From assembly GCA_013822395.1 (NCBI GenBank), contig PNKK01000004.1, positions 1 to 33,965 of the forward strand: DNA of 33,965 nt. The letters are read 5' to 3'. Below, piece by piece: positions 24,308-31,537 of this stretch (the first letter of the stretch is position 1; every line of letters begins with the position of its first letter). Origin of the DNA: Anaerolinea sp. (GTDB lineage: Bacteria > Chloroflexota > Limnocylindria > Limnocylindrales > CSP1-4). The position numbers and the translations under genes were made by a program. The notes below the pieces were generated by a model that saw nothing but the letters and a program-made list of their open reading frames with translations, searched no databases and was not told where the DNA came from.

Positions 24308-25660
24308 TCACGTCGACTCAGATGATGACGCGTCCGGCTCCACGACGAGCGTCAGGCTGTCCACCCCGACGACGCGGACGGGCGTTCCGCGCTCCAGCGA
24401 GAGGCCAGCCGGGGCGCGCGCGGTCCACTCCTCGCCGGCCACGTAGACCGAGCCGACCGGATCGAGCGGTCGCCGGACGCTCCCGACGCTGCCGAGGAGG
24501 AGCGGCACGCCGGCCGTCCCGGGTGTGGCCTGGACGCCGCGCGACCGGATGGCGCCCCAGACGATGAGCACGAGGACGACCGTTGCGGTCGTCGTGACCG
24601 TGACGATGACCGGCAGGGCGACCCGGGCAAGGGGCTGGAACGGATCGCCGGGTGCCGTGAACAGGGCCGAGGCCCCCAGCGCGAGGGAGACAACTCCCCC
24701 GAATCCGAGGAGGCCGTGGCTGGTGACCGTGAGCTCAAGCCCGAACAGGACCATCCCGAACACGATCAGGATGAGGCCTCCCACGTTGAGCGGGAGCGCG
24801 CCCAGTCCGATGAACGCCAGGATGATCGCCAGCGCGCCGATGATGCCGCTGACGAAGTTCGGGCTCCAGACCTCGGCCAGCAACCCGGCCGAGCCGATGC
24901 TCAGGAGGAGGAACGCGATGTTCGGATCGGAAAAGAGCCGGATGAACGCGAGGAAGGGGTTCATCGCCAGTTCGGTCGTGGTTGCGCCGGCCAGGTCGAG
25001 CGTGATCGGCTGACCGCCGACCTCGACCGTCCGGCCGTCGGCGAACGACAGGACCTCTTCGAGCGTTGACGCCATCCCGTCGACCGCACCCACGGCGACC
25101 GCCTCGCTGGCCGGGGAGGACCGGGCGTCCCTGACCGTGGAGATCGCCCAGTCGACGTTGCGGTCGCGGGCCTCGGCGATCGCCGTGATCTTGGCGATTG
25201 CATCGTTGCGGACCTTGTCGCCGAGGGTACCCTCGATGTCCCCGCCCTCACCGCTCACCGGCGAGGCCGCGCCGATGCTCGTCCCGGGGGCCATGACCGC
25301 AACGTTCGCGGCCAGCGTGATGAACGTGCCGGCGCTCGCAGCGAAGCCCCCCGCCGGCGCGACCCAGACGATGATCGGGACCTTCGCCTCGAGGAGGGTC
25401 CCGACGATGGCGTTGGTGGCGGTCAGGGAGCCGCCCGGGGTGTTGAGCTTGATGACGACGGCAGCCGCCCCGTCCTCCTCAGCCCGGGCGATCCCGTCGG
25501 CCAGGTAGCGGGCCATCCCCTCGTCGACGATGCCGGTCGTCGGCAGCACGATGACCTCGTGCCCGGCGCCCCGGATCGCCCCGACCAGGGCGAGCCATCC
25601 GAGGACGGCCAGGAACAGCGAGATCCGGAGGGAGCGGCGAGGAGCGCGGCGAACGGTCAA
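24308..25660 (-). CDS. Long-form NfeD: ClpP-like serine protease, membrane domain and OB fold
   Basis: This is a 450-residue protein. A signal/anchor segment (10-28) is followed by a ClpP-class protease domain with NTPGGSLTATNAIVG, the nucleophile Ser109 in FAASAGTFI and a candidate general-base Lys149 in GDKVRNDA. The arrangement is that of the archaeal 1510-N protease, which cuts its partner stomatin. Four or five transmembrane helices (about 250-385) and a C-terminal OB-fold NfeD domain (VGSVRRPLDPVGSVYVAGEE) complete the long form. The start is TTG 25660, because GGAGG sits exactly 8 nt before it and the protein then opens directly into the basic, hydrophobic leader. The longer open frame would overlap the Nudix gene. 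It forms a pair with the SPFH gene. Confidence 0.92.
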   Translation of the reverse strand: MTVRRAPRRSLRISLFLAVLGWLALVGAIRGAGHEVIVLPTTGIVDEGMARYLADGIARAEEDGAAAVVIKLNTPGGSLTATNAIVGTLLEAKVPIIVWVAPAGGFAASAGTFITLAANVAVMAPGTSIGAASPVSGEGGDIEGTLGDKVRNDAIAKITAIAEARDRNVDWAISTVRDARSSPASEAVAVGAVDGMASTLEEVLSFADGRTVEVGGQPITLDLAGATTTELAMNPFLAFIRLFSDPNIAFLLLSIGSAGLLAEVWSPNFVSGIIGALAIILAFIGLGALPLNVGGLILIVFGMVLFGLELTVTSHGLLGFGGVVSLALGASALFTAPGDPFQPLARVALPVIVTVTTTATVVLVLIVWGAIRSRGVQATPGTAGVPLLLGSVGSVRRPLDPVGSVYVAGEEWTARAPAGLSLERGTPVRVVGVDSLTLVVEPDASSSEST

Positions 25661-25665
25661 GGAGG

Positions 25666-25676
25666 AGACCTCCAGG
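25666..25676 (-). promoter_or_regulatory. Shine-Dalgarno deciding a TTG start for nfeD
   Basis: GGAGG on the minus strand (25673-25669) is spaced 8 nt from TTG 25660. No ATG or GTG at comparable spacing gives the expected N-terminal hydrophobic anchor. Confidence 0.6.
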
Positions 25677-25697
25677 CTCAGTATCGCACCGGTGGGT

Positions 25698-26336
25698 TCA
25701 GTCGCCGCGGGCCAACTCTCCTGAAAAGGCCCCGGCCTCGGCGGCCGATGACTCGGGGTCGGATGCGCAATGGTCGAACACGAGGCGGCTCCAGGTCTCC
25801 ATCCGGTCGACCACCGCGGCGATCTCCGCGTGGGTCGCAAAGGAGCCGTTCAGCTTCTCGGTCTCGCGGATCGCGACGGGGCGGCCGGCGGCGTCGGCAG
25901 CGTAGACGGCTCCCAGGTGCACCGATCCGACCTCGGTCGTGTCGTCGTTCAGGAGGCCCACCAGGCGGAGCTCCGGGACGAAGGCCGCCTCGATCTCCTC
26001 GTTCCACTCCCGCCGCAAGCCGCCGGCAAGCCCGCCGTCGCCCGGGTTCAGGTGCCCGCCGATGCCGATCGAGTACCGCTCGTGGAGGCGGGCGTCTGCG
26101 CCGGCTCGCGTCCGGCGCATGAGGAAAAGACGCTCGCCGTCACGAAGCACGAGATACGGAATGATCTGCTTCAGCGAGCGATCCACCTCTGCGCTCGGGC
26201 GCTCGATGAAGCGGCCGAACCGGGTGACGAGCTCCTCGAAGCCGCCGAGACCGTCAGTTCGGACGCCGTGCCAGCCCGGGTCCCCCATCAGCGCATTGCG
26301 CGGGATGACCAGGACGAGCTCCGGTCCGGCGGTCAA
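25698..26336 (-). CDS. Nudix-fold protein (predicted MutT-family phosphoesterase type)
   Basis: This is a 212-residue protein resembling the COG4112-type predicted phosphoesterases of the MutT group. Motifs are LVLVIPRNAL at the N-terminus, IIPYLVLRDGERLFLMRRT, and the Nudix loop YSIGIGGHLNPGD followed by LRREWNEEIEA (89-116). The last has REWNEE intact for metal binding, but Asp stands at the first Glu position. Substrate is unknown; Nudix enzymes cleave nucleoside diphosphates linked to another moiety. The apparent start is TTG 26336, overlapping the tyrA stop as TTGA. No better start lies nearby, and the first residues match the family, so it is accepted with moderate certainty. Confidence 0.82.
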   Translation of the reverse strand: MTAGPELVLVIPRNALMGDPGWHGVRTDGLGGFEELVTRFGRFIERPSAEVDRSLKQIIPYLVLRDGERLFLMRRTRAGADARLHERYSIGIGGHLNPGDGGLAGGLRREWNEEIEAAFVPELRLVGLLNDDTTEVGSVHLGAVYAADAAGRPVAIRETEKLNGSFATHAEIAAVVDRMETWSRLVFDHCASDPESSAAEAGAFSGELARGD

Positions 26337-27241
26337 GCGACGTCTGCCGGTGGCGGCTCGAGACGATCCCGGACGGCGCGCAGGCGCCCCTCCAGGGTGG
26401 CCGGGTCCGGGCCGCCGGCCCGGGCCAGTTCATCGATCCAGCTGTCCAGGACGGCCCGGAGTGCCCGCAGGCCGTCGACGAGCGCGGCCGAGTTCGTCGC
26501 CGCGATCCCGGCACCCACCCGGGCATCGCCTCGCGCGAGGCGGGTCATGTCCCGCCAGCCCGACGCGGCGAGCGGTGCCGCCGCGGTCCAGCCGGGCCGC
26601 TCGGCCTCGGCACCGGCAACGGTCTCGGCAAGCGCCGCGGCGACGACGAGCGGCAGGTGGCTGATGGCCGCGACCGCGGCATCATGCTGCCCGGCATCCA
26701 TTTGGATCGGCCGGGCACCACAGGCGATCGCCAGCCACGCGACCCGGTCCCGTGCCTCGCCATCCGCCGCCGAGCTAGGGACCAGGACCCAGGGGCGGCC
26801 GGTGAACAGGTCCTGGAGCGAGTGGCCGTACCCGGTCACCTCGCGCCCGGCCATCGGGTGGCCGCCGACGAATCGCAGGCTGGCTGCGTCCGCCGCTGCC
26901 AGCACGCGTGCCTTGGTGCTCGCGAGGTCCGTGATCACGGCGTCGGGAGCGAGGGCCGGCCGAAGTGGTCCGCCGAGGGCGGCGACGAGCTCCACGGTCT
27001 CGATCGGGGGCGCACCGATCACGACAAGGTCCGCGCCCTCGAGTGCCGCCGCGGGATCACCGGCCATCGCGTCGAGCACCCCGTCGCGGACCGCGGCTTC
27101 CGGGCCGGCGTTGGACGGGCTCCAGCCGACGAGCAGGGGCCTCGCCGAGGGGTCCACGGCGGCCACGAGGGCGCGGGCGACCGAACCCGCGATCAGCCCG
27201 AACCCGAGGAACGCGATACAGCGGGCCGGCCCGTCGCTCAC
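26333..27241 (-). CDS. tyrA: Prephenate/arogenate dehydrogenase TyrA
   Basis: This 302-residue enzyme oxidatively decarboxylates prephenate (or arogenate) in tyrosine synthesis. The NAD-binding Rossmann start IAFLGFGLIAGSVARAL is at the N-terminus. It is followed by VVIGAPPIET, DLASTKARVL, the substrate-binding HPMAGREVTGYGHS with PWVLVPS, and HDAAVAAISHLPLVVAAAL in the helical dimerisation domain. No ACT or chorismate mutase domain is attached. GTG 27241 is chosen because it precedes the Rossmann strand by seven residues and overlaps the zinc-ribbon stop as GTGA. The much longer open frame upstream lies over the zinc-ribbon gene. Other aromatic-pathway genes are not in the window. Confidence 0.94.
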   Translation of the reverse strand: MSDGPARCIAFLGFGLIAGSVARALVAAVDPSARPLLVGWSPSNAGPEAAVRDGVLDAMAGDPAAALEGADLVVIGAPPIETVELVAALGGPLRPALAPDAVITDLASTKARVLAAADAASLRFVGGHPMAGREVTGYGHSLQDLFTGRPWVLVPSSAADGEARDRVAWLAIACGARPIQMDAGQHDAAVAAISHLPLVVAAALAETVAGAEAERPGWTAAAPLAASGWRDMTRLARGDARVGAGIAATNSAALVDGLRALRAVLDSWIDELARAGGPDPATLEGRLRAVRDRLEPPPADVA

Positions 27242-27516
27242 TCGACCCAGCCGGATTCCCGCCGGCCCGGTCCGCTGTCGCCGCGCCGCCGGCGCGACGT
27301 CCGGCGCTCGTCGACTCGGCGTTCCGTCTCCTCCGGTGACCCCGGATCGTCCGGCGGGTTCACTCGGCGATGAATCGTCCGCCGGTCGAGGCTCCGGCGG
27401 TCCTCCTGGAGCGAGGCGCCGCAACGCGGACAGCGCCGCTCGTCGGCGAACAGCTGCTCGATCGGTGCGGTGGTGTAGATCTCTCGTCCGCACGTGCGGC
27501 AGACGATCTTAGGCAT
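27238..27516 (-). CDS. Small zinc-ribbon protein
   Basis: This is a 92-residue protein. The first 40 residues hold two CxxC knuckles (IVCRTCGREI and RRCPRCGASL), 22 residues apart, as in a zinc ribbon of the FmdB/regulatory type. The rest is an Arg/Asp/Glu/Pro-rich, likely disordered tail that could bind nucleic acid. It starts the operon zinc ribbon-tyrA-Nudix-nfeD-SPFH, with a GTGA overlap into tyrA. A TAGGAT at 27562-27557 may be the -10. No specific function is assigned. Confidence 0.8.
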   Translation of the reverse strand: MPKIVCRTCGREIYTTAPIEQLFADERRCPRCGASLQEDRRSLDRRTIHRRVNPPDDPGSPEETERRVDERRTSRRRRGDSGPGRRESGWVE

Positions 27517-27556
27517 GCGCGCTCACGTCTGCGATGGGTCCGATGACACTCACCCG

Positions 27557-27562
27557 ATCCTA
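27557..27562 (-). promoter_or_regulatory. Possible -10 of the zinc-ribbon/tyrA/nfeD/SPFH operon
   Basis: TAGGAT on the minus strand lies 40 nt before ATG 27516 and overlaps the very end of the proline-rich gene. The -35 is unclear. Confidence 0.25.
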
Positions 27563-28258
27563 CGCGACCTCGCGCCGGGTGCGTCCGCGAGACGGCATCG
27601 TGCGGCTCCGTCCTCGTTCGTCGCCGCGTCCACGGTCGTCCGGGCGTCCATGGTCGTCCCCGTCATCCCCGGCGTCGCCGCCGGGACCCTCACCACCGCG
27701 ACACGGCCGCTCCGCGTCGCCGGATCCCTTCTCGTGACCGGGCGGGCCGGAGACCGTGCCCGGGCACGGCGGCATGACCACCTCCGGCGGGTCGGAATCT
27801 GGTGGTTCGGGCGGCGGCACATCGGTCGGGTCGGGTCGGCCGGAGGGTTCCGGCCGGGCGGTCGGCTGCGGCCCGGAGGTCGGCTGGGGCCGGGCGGTCG
27901 GCTGGGGCCGGGCGGTCGGCTGGGGCTGCGGCCGGGCGTTGGGAGCGGTAGGCACGGCCCTGCTCGGCTCGGGCGCCGGGGAAACGGGCGCCACGGTCGG
28001 CTCGACCTCGCTCGGAGCGGGCGTCCCGACCGGCGACTCACCCGGGACGGAGACTGGCGGTTCCGACCCCGCCGGGCCAGAGGTGGGCCGCGGGGACCCT
28101 GCGGCGACCGGCGCCATGCTGGCCGCCGGGGTCGCCGTCGCACCGGCGACCTGTTGCGTGGTGTCGAGCGTCCCGGCGAGGCCGAAGGCGACGGTCGCGA
28201 GCACCAGATTGACGGCCCCGAGAGCCAGGACCAGGCGGGTGCGCTGCGGTCCGGTCAC
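27560..28258 (-). CDS. Proline-rich repetitive exported or anchored protein
   Basis: This is a 232-residue protein beginning at GTG 28258. An N-terminal hydrophobic helix (LVLALGAVNLVLATVAFGLAG) serves as a signal or anchor. The rest is low complexity: a Pro/Ala/Ser/Thr stretch, a tandem P-Q-P-T-(A/S)-(R/G) block encoded by 18-bp DNA repeats, then PPEPPDSDPPEVVMPPCPG and a highly charged Asp/Arg/Gly tail. It has the look of a cell-wall-spanning or surface spacer. No domain is recognisable. A TACGAT at 28315-28310 may be its -10. It stands between the ppa-thpR pair and the zinc-ribbon operon. The coding call is supported by the intact 5' hydrophobic segment and good third-position bias. Confidence 0.65.
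   Translation of the reverse strand: MTGPQRTRLVLALGAVNLVLATVAFGLAGTLDTTQQVAGATATPAASMAPVAAGSPRPTSGPAGSEPPVSVPGESPVGTPAPSEVEPTVAPVSPAPEPSRAVPTAPNARPQPQPTARPQPTARPQPTSGPQPTARPEPSGRPDPTDVPPPEPPDSDPPEVVMPPCPGTVSGPPGHEKGSGDAERPCRGGEGPGGDAGDDGDDHGRPDDRGRGDERGRSRTMPSRGRTRREVA
27854..27925. repeat. Four 18-bp tandem repeats in the proline-rich gene
   Basis: Units at 27854-27871, 27872-27889, 27890-27907 and 27908-27925 have the form CC(G/C)GG(C/A)GGTCGGCTG(C/G)GG. The last two are identical. They encode the P-Q-P-T-(A/S)-(R/G) block on the minus strand. A 29-nt stretch spanning the first two units (27852-27880) recurs, exactly and in inverted orientation, at 29555-29583. Confidence 0.9.
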
Positions 28259-28360
28259 GCGCGATACGGCTCCCTCGCTGAATCCCCCGAGGACGGTCGG
28301 AGTACACCGATCGTAGCAGGGGACACGGTCGCCGGTCGGTCGCGGCCGCGCGCCAGAGGA

Positions 28361-28996
28361 TCAGCCCAGCTGGGCTTCGTGGAGGGGTTGGTAGCGTGCG
28401 GGTCCGGATCCCAGATGGCTCCGGTAGAGCACGACGCGATCTGCGCGGAAGGCCGCGTCCAGACCGGACGCGGCCCGCTCGAGCGCCAGCGCGGCGGCGG
28501 GTCCGGCGCGCACGCCGTCCGTTCGGGCGACCGTGAGGTGGGATCGAAAGGCCCGGGTCTCAACGGCCCAGCCGGCCGCGCCGAGCGCGGTCTCGAACGC
28601 CGCGGCGAGACCACCCAGGCTCTCCGCTCCCTCGTGGATCCCGAGCCAGAGCGCCCGCGGTCGGTCCGGTGCCGGGAAGGCGCCGGCACCCGCGAACCGG
28701 ACGTCGAACGCGGGGGCGCCCTCGGTCGCGCGGTCAAGGGCGGCGGCGACCTCCCCCACTCGGTCCGACGGCGTTGGGCCGAGGAAGCGGAGCGTGACAT
28801 GCAGTCCGTCGAGCTGGACCCAACGGATCCGCCGGGCATCGTCGCCGAGCAGACGCCGAGCGTCCTCGATCACGCGCCCCACCTGGATCCCCACGGCGGC
28901 GGGCACCGGCACCGCAACGAACAGCCGTGGGAGATCCGGTCCGGCTCTCCCCGTCCGATCCGCGTCCCGGGGCCGCCGGTCAGCGATGGTCGCCAC
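28361..28996 (-). CDS. thpR: RNA 2',3'-cyclic phosphodiesterase ThpR (2'-5' RNA ligase family)
   Basis: This is a 211-residue two-lobed 2H phosphoesterase. Both catalytic motifs are present: HVTLRFLG (H66, T68) and HLTVARTD (H153, T155). The opening PRLFVAVPVP is also typical. The family hydrolyses 2',3'-cyclic phosphates on RNA or joins 2'-5' ends; the in vivo role is unclear. GTG 28996 is the only start between the overlapping ppa end and the first conserved strand. It overlaps ppa by 17 nt, implying co-translation. Confidence 0.92.
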   Translation of the reverse strand: MATIADRRPRDADRTGRAGPDLPRLFVAVPVPAAVGIQVGRVIEDARRLLGDDARRIRWVQLDGLHVTLRFLGPTPSDRVGEVAAALDRATEGAPAFDVRFAGAGAFPAPDRPRALWLGIHEGAESLGGLAAAFETALGAAGWAVETRAFRSHLTVARTDGVRAGPAAALALERAASGLDAAFRADRVVLYRSHLGSGPARYQPLHEAQLG

Positions 28997-29498
28997 GTTC
29001 CCGCAGCCACGCGGTCCGGTCGACCCGCAGGATCTGGTGCGCCCGGTCCCGATCGCGCCAGCCGAGAACCGAGACTGTCTTGTCCTCGAGGAGCTTGTAC
29101 GTCTCAAAGAAGTGCTCGATCTCGACGAGTCGATGCGGACGCATCTGGTCGAGGCGCTCGATGTGAGCCTGGTGGGGGTCGCCCTCGGCGACGCACAGGA
29201 CCTTGTAGTCGGCACCCTTCTCGTCACGCATCTCGAGGACGCCGATCGGCCGGGCCCAGACGTGACAGCCCGTGAACGTCGGCTCGTCGATGATCAGGAG
29301 CGCATCGGTATGGTCGCCGTCCTCGGCGCGCGTCCCTTCGATGAACCCGTAGTCGAAGTTGTAATAGACGGCGGACGACAGGACCCGGTCCAGGCGGAAG
29401 ACGCCGGCCCGCTCGTCGAACTCGTACTTGTTCCGCGTTCCGCGGGGGATCTCGACGACGACCTCGATGACCTCGGGGAACTCCGCGTCCGTGTGCAT
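28980..29498 (-). CDS. ppa: Inorganic pyrophosphatase, family I
   Basis: This 172-residue Mg-dependent enzyme hydrolyses PPi and drives biosynthetic reactions. All active-site residues of the family are visible: the Glu and Lys of EIPRGTRNKYEF, the R of FRLDR, YYNFDYGFI, the three-Asp motif written DGDHTD (D-x-D-x-x-D kept, although the usual Pro-Leu is His-Thr), MRDEKGADYK and FFETYK. ATG 29498 begins just before the first conserved strand. The longer open frame runs through repeats and is not coding. No Shine-Dalgarno is present; a TATCGT lies 7 nt upstream, so the message is probably leaderless. Confidence 0.96.
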   Translation of the reverse strand: MHTDAEFPEVIEVVVEIPRGTRNKYEFDERAGVFRLDRVLSSAVYYNFDYGFIEGTRAEDGDHTDALLIIDEPTFTGCHVWARPIGVLEMRDEKGADYKVLCVAEGDPHQAHIERLDQMRPHRLVEIEHFFETYKLLEDKTVSVLGWRDRDRAHQILRVDRTAWLRERGDHR

Positions 29499-29505
29499 GT
29501 CGCAG

Positions 29506-29511
29506 ACGATA
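29506..29511 (-). promoter_or_regulatory. Candidate -10 element of ppa (leaderless)
   Basis: TATCGT on the minus strand ends 7 nt before ATG 29498. The proximal 35-bp repeat begins 4 nt further upstream and so covers the -35 region. Confidence 0.45.
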
Positions 29512-29515
29512 CCCT

Positions 29516-29623
29516 GCGCGGGCACCACAAGACGTCGGAGGGTCTGCGGCACCAACCTCCGGGCCGCAGCCGACCGCCCGGCCCCAACGCGCGGGCACCA
29601 CAAGACGTGGGAGGGTCTGCGGC
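29516..29623. repeat. Pair of 35-bp direct repeats upstream of ppa
   Basis: Copies at 29516-29550 and 29589-29623 match at 34 of 35 positions (the difference is C against G in the GACGT(C/G) part) and start 73 bp apart, close to seven helical turns. The proximal copy lies directly upstream of the ppa -10. The spacer (29555-29583) is the inverted copy of part of the proline-rich gene. The pair could be a duplicated operator or merely a duplicated junk segment. Confidence 0.85.
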
Positions 29624-29672
29624 CCCGGGCCGCACCGGGCGGCAGTCGCCACCCGACGGGCGGTTCAGTCCT

Positions 29673-31010
29673 TCATGTCGCGGAGGCGAGGGCCTGATCC
29701 AGGTCCGCGATCAGGTCCTCGACCGACTCGATCCCGACGGAGAGGCGAACGACATCTGGCCCCGCGCCCGCGGCGATCCGTTCCTCGTCGGACAGCTGGC
29801 GATGGGTCGTCGATGCCGGATGGAGGATCAGGCTGCGGGTGTCGCCGACGTTGGCCAGGTGCGACCAGAGGTTGACCGACTCGACGGCCCGGACACCGGC
29901 CTCGAACCCGCCCCGCAGACCGATCGTGAAGACGGAGCCCGGACCGCGCGGCAGGTAGCGCCTGGCGAGCTCGTGGGACGGGCTGGACGGCAGCCCGGCA
30001 TACGAGACCCAGGCAACGGCCGGGTGCCCATCGAGGAACTCCGCGACGGCCTGGGCGTTCGCGACATGCCGGTCCATCCGGAGGGGCAGCGTCTCGATGC
30101 CGGTCAGGATGTGGAACGCGTTCGTCGGCGAGAGCGCCGGCCCCAGGTCGCGCAGCGCCACCGCCCGGGCCTTCATCGAGAACCCGAAGTCACCGAACGT
30201 CTCGATGAAGTCGAGGCCGTGATAGCCCGGGTCCGGGCCGGCGAGGAAGGGGAATCGGCCGCTCCCCCGCCAGTCGAACCGGCCCGACTCCACGACGACC
30301 CCGCCCATCGACGTCCCGTGGCCGGACAGGAACTTCGTCAGCGAGTGGACGACGAGATCGGCGCCCCATTCGAACGGCCGGCAGAGGTACGGCGTGGCGA
30401 GGGTGTTGTCGACGACGAGCGGGATCCTCGCCTCGTGGGCGATCGTGGCGAGCGCCTCCAGATCGACGACCAGGCCACCGGGATTGGCCAGCGACTCGAC
30501 GAACAGCGCCTTCGTCCGCGGACCGATGGCCTGACGGAACGCCTCGGGGTCCGTCGCGTCGACGAATGCGGCGCCCCAGCCGAGCCGCCGGAAGGTATGC
30601 CGGAACTGGGTCAATGAGCCGCCGTAGAGCTGGCGAGCCGCGACGATGTCATCGCCCGGATCGAGCAGCGTGTAGAAGGCAAGGAGCTGGGCCGCATGGC
30701 CGGACGCTGCGGCGACGGCGGCCCGACCGCCCTCGAGCGCGGCGACCCGCTCCTCGAGCGCGGCGACGGTCGGGTTCGTCAGGCGCGAATAGATGTAGCC
30801 GAAGGTCTGGAGGTTGAACAGCGCCGCGGCGTGGTCGACGTCGTCGAAGACGTAGGCGGTCGTCTGGTGAATCGGCACGTTGCGCGAGCCGGTCACGGGG
30901 TCGGGCGTTGCACCGGCGTGGACAGCACGAGTCGCGAAGCCGTACGCCTCGTCGATCGGGAAGGGTGGTTCCCCGCCGGCCGGCGGGTCCTCGCGTTCGA
31001 TGTCGGTCAT
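29673..31010 (-). CDS. metY: O-acetylhomoserine sulfhydrylase (aminocarboxypropyltransferase)
   Basis: This 445-residue PLP enzyme of the Cys/Met metabolism group makes homocysteine from O-acetylhomoserine and sulfide. Signs are GFATRAVHAGATPDPVTGSR near the N-terminus, PIHQTTAYVFDD, the GYIYSRLTNPT phosphate-binding region, LYGGSLTQF, VVDNTLATPYLCRP, and the Schiff-base lysine K226 in HSLTKFLSGHGT. The YGGSLTQF and GHGTSMGG segments favour the sulfhydrylase over cystathionine gamma-synthase. ATG 31010 overlaps the upstream gene's stop as ATGA. It is the last gene of the sulfonate-transport unit, consistent with using imported sulfur. Confidence 0.93.
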   Translation of the reverse strand: MTDIEREDPPAGGEPPFPIDEAYGFATRAVHAGATPDPVTGSRNVPIHQTTAYVFDDVDHAAALFNLQTFGYIYSRLTNPTVAALEERVAALEGGRAAVAAASGHAAQLLAFYTLLDPGDDIVAARQLYGGSLTQFRHTFRRLGWGAAFVDATDPEAFRQAIGPRTKALFVESLANPGGLVVDLEALATIAHEARIPLVVDNTLATPYLCRPFEWGADLVVHSLTKFLSGHGTSMGGVVVESGRFDWRGSGRFPFLAGPDPGYHGLDFIETFGDFGFSMKARAVALRDLGPALSPTNAFHILTGIETLPLRMDRHVANAQAVAEFLDGHPAVAWVSYAGLPSSPSHELARRYLPRGPGSVFTIGLRGGFEAGVRAVESVNLWSHLANVGDTRSLILHPASTTHRQLSDEERIAAGAGPDVVRLSVGIESVEDLIADLDQALASAT

Positions 31011-31537
31011 CGCAGCAGGCGTCCCCGCCGGCTCGAGATCAGGCGTGTGTTGATCCCGCTCCAGGCGAGCTCGCCGCCGAGCCGGCCGTACTCGATCTTC
31101 ATGCAGCGGTCCTCGATGAACGTCAGCCCCGCCGCCAACGCGATCGCCCCCGCGTCGACGTTGCGAACCCCGAGTTGCAGCCAGAGGACCTTCGCCTCGA
31201 TCGCGGCCGCGGACCGGGCGATCGCCGGCGTGTCCTCGGGCCGCCGAAAAACGTCCACGACGTCGACCGGGACCGGCACGGATTCGAGATCCGGGTAGAC
31301 CGTCTCGCCGAGGATTGGCGCGTCGAGCGCTCGCGGGTTCACCGGGATCACCCGAAAGTCCTTGCGCTGGAGGTAGCGCATGACGAAGTAGCTTGGCCGG
31401 TTCCAGTTGGGCGAAGCCCCGACCATGGCGATCGTCCGAGTCTGGCGATAGATCGAGAGGAGCAGCTCGTCGGAATAGTCGGGGGCATCTGCCGGCAGCA
31501 GGCAGGCGGCCGCCCCGGCGGTGACGATCAGGTCCAC
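31007..31537 (-). CDS. CoA-binding (Rossmann-fold) protein, YccU-like
   Basis: This is a 176-residue protein with the CoA_binding fold as in succinyl-CoA synthetase alpha. It has TIAMVGASPNWNRPSYFVMR, YLQRKDFRVIPVNPR, ETVYPDLESVP, VDVVDVFRRPEDTPAIARSA and VLWLQLGVRN, with a Cys in EDRCMKIEYGRL at the position where relatives have a conserved Cys. GTG 31537 overlaps the permease end by 10 nt. The biochemical role of the group is unknown. The strict coupling with metY by ATGA suggests a link to sulfur amino acid metabolism. Confidence 0.88.
   Translation of the reverse strand: MDLIVTAGAAACLLPADAPDYSDELLLSIYRQTRTIAMVGASPNWNRPSYFVMRYLQRKDFRVIPVNPRALDAPILGETVYPDLESVPVPVDVVDVFRRPEDTPAIARSAAAIEAKVLWLQLGVRNVDAGAIALAAGLTFIEDRCMKIEYGRLGGELAWSGINTRLISSRRGRLLR

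Noticed and set aside
29512..29652. N-terminal extensions of ppa and small frames in the repeat region
   Set aside because: They run through the 35-bp repeats and have no conserved sequence; the pyrophosphatase family begins at about ATG 29498.
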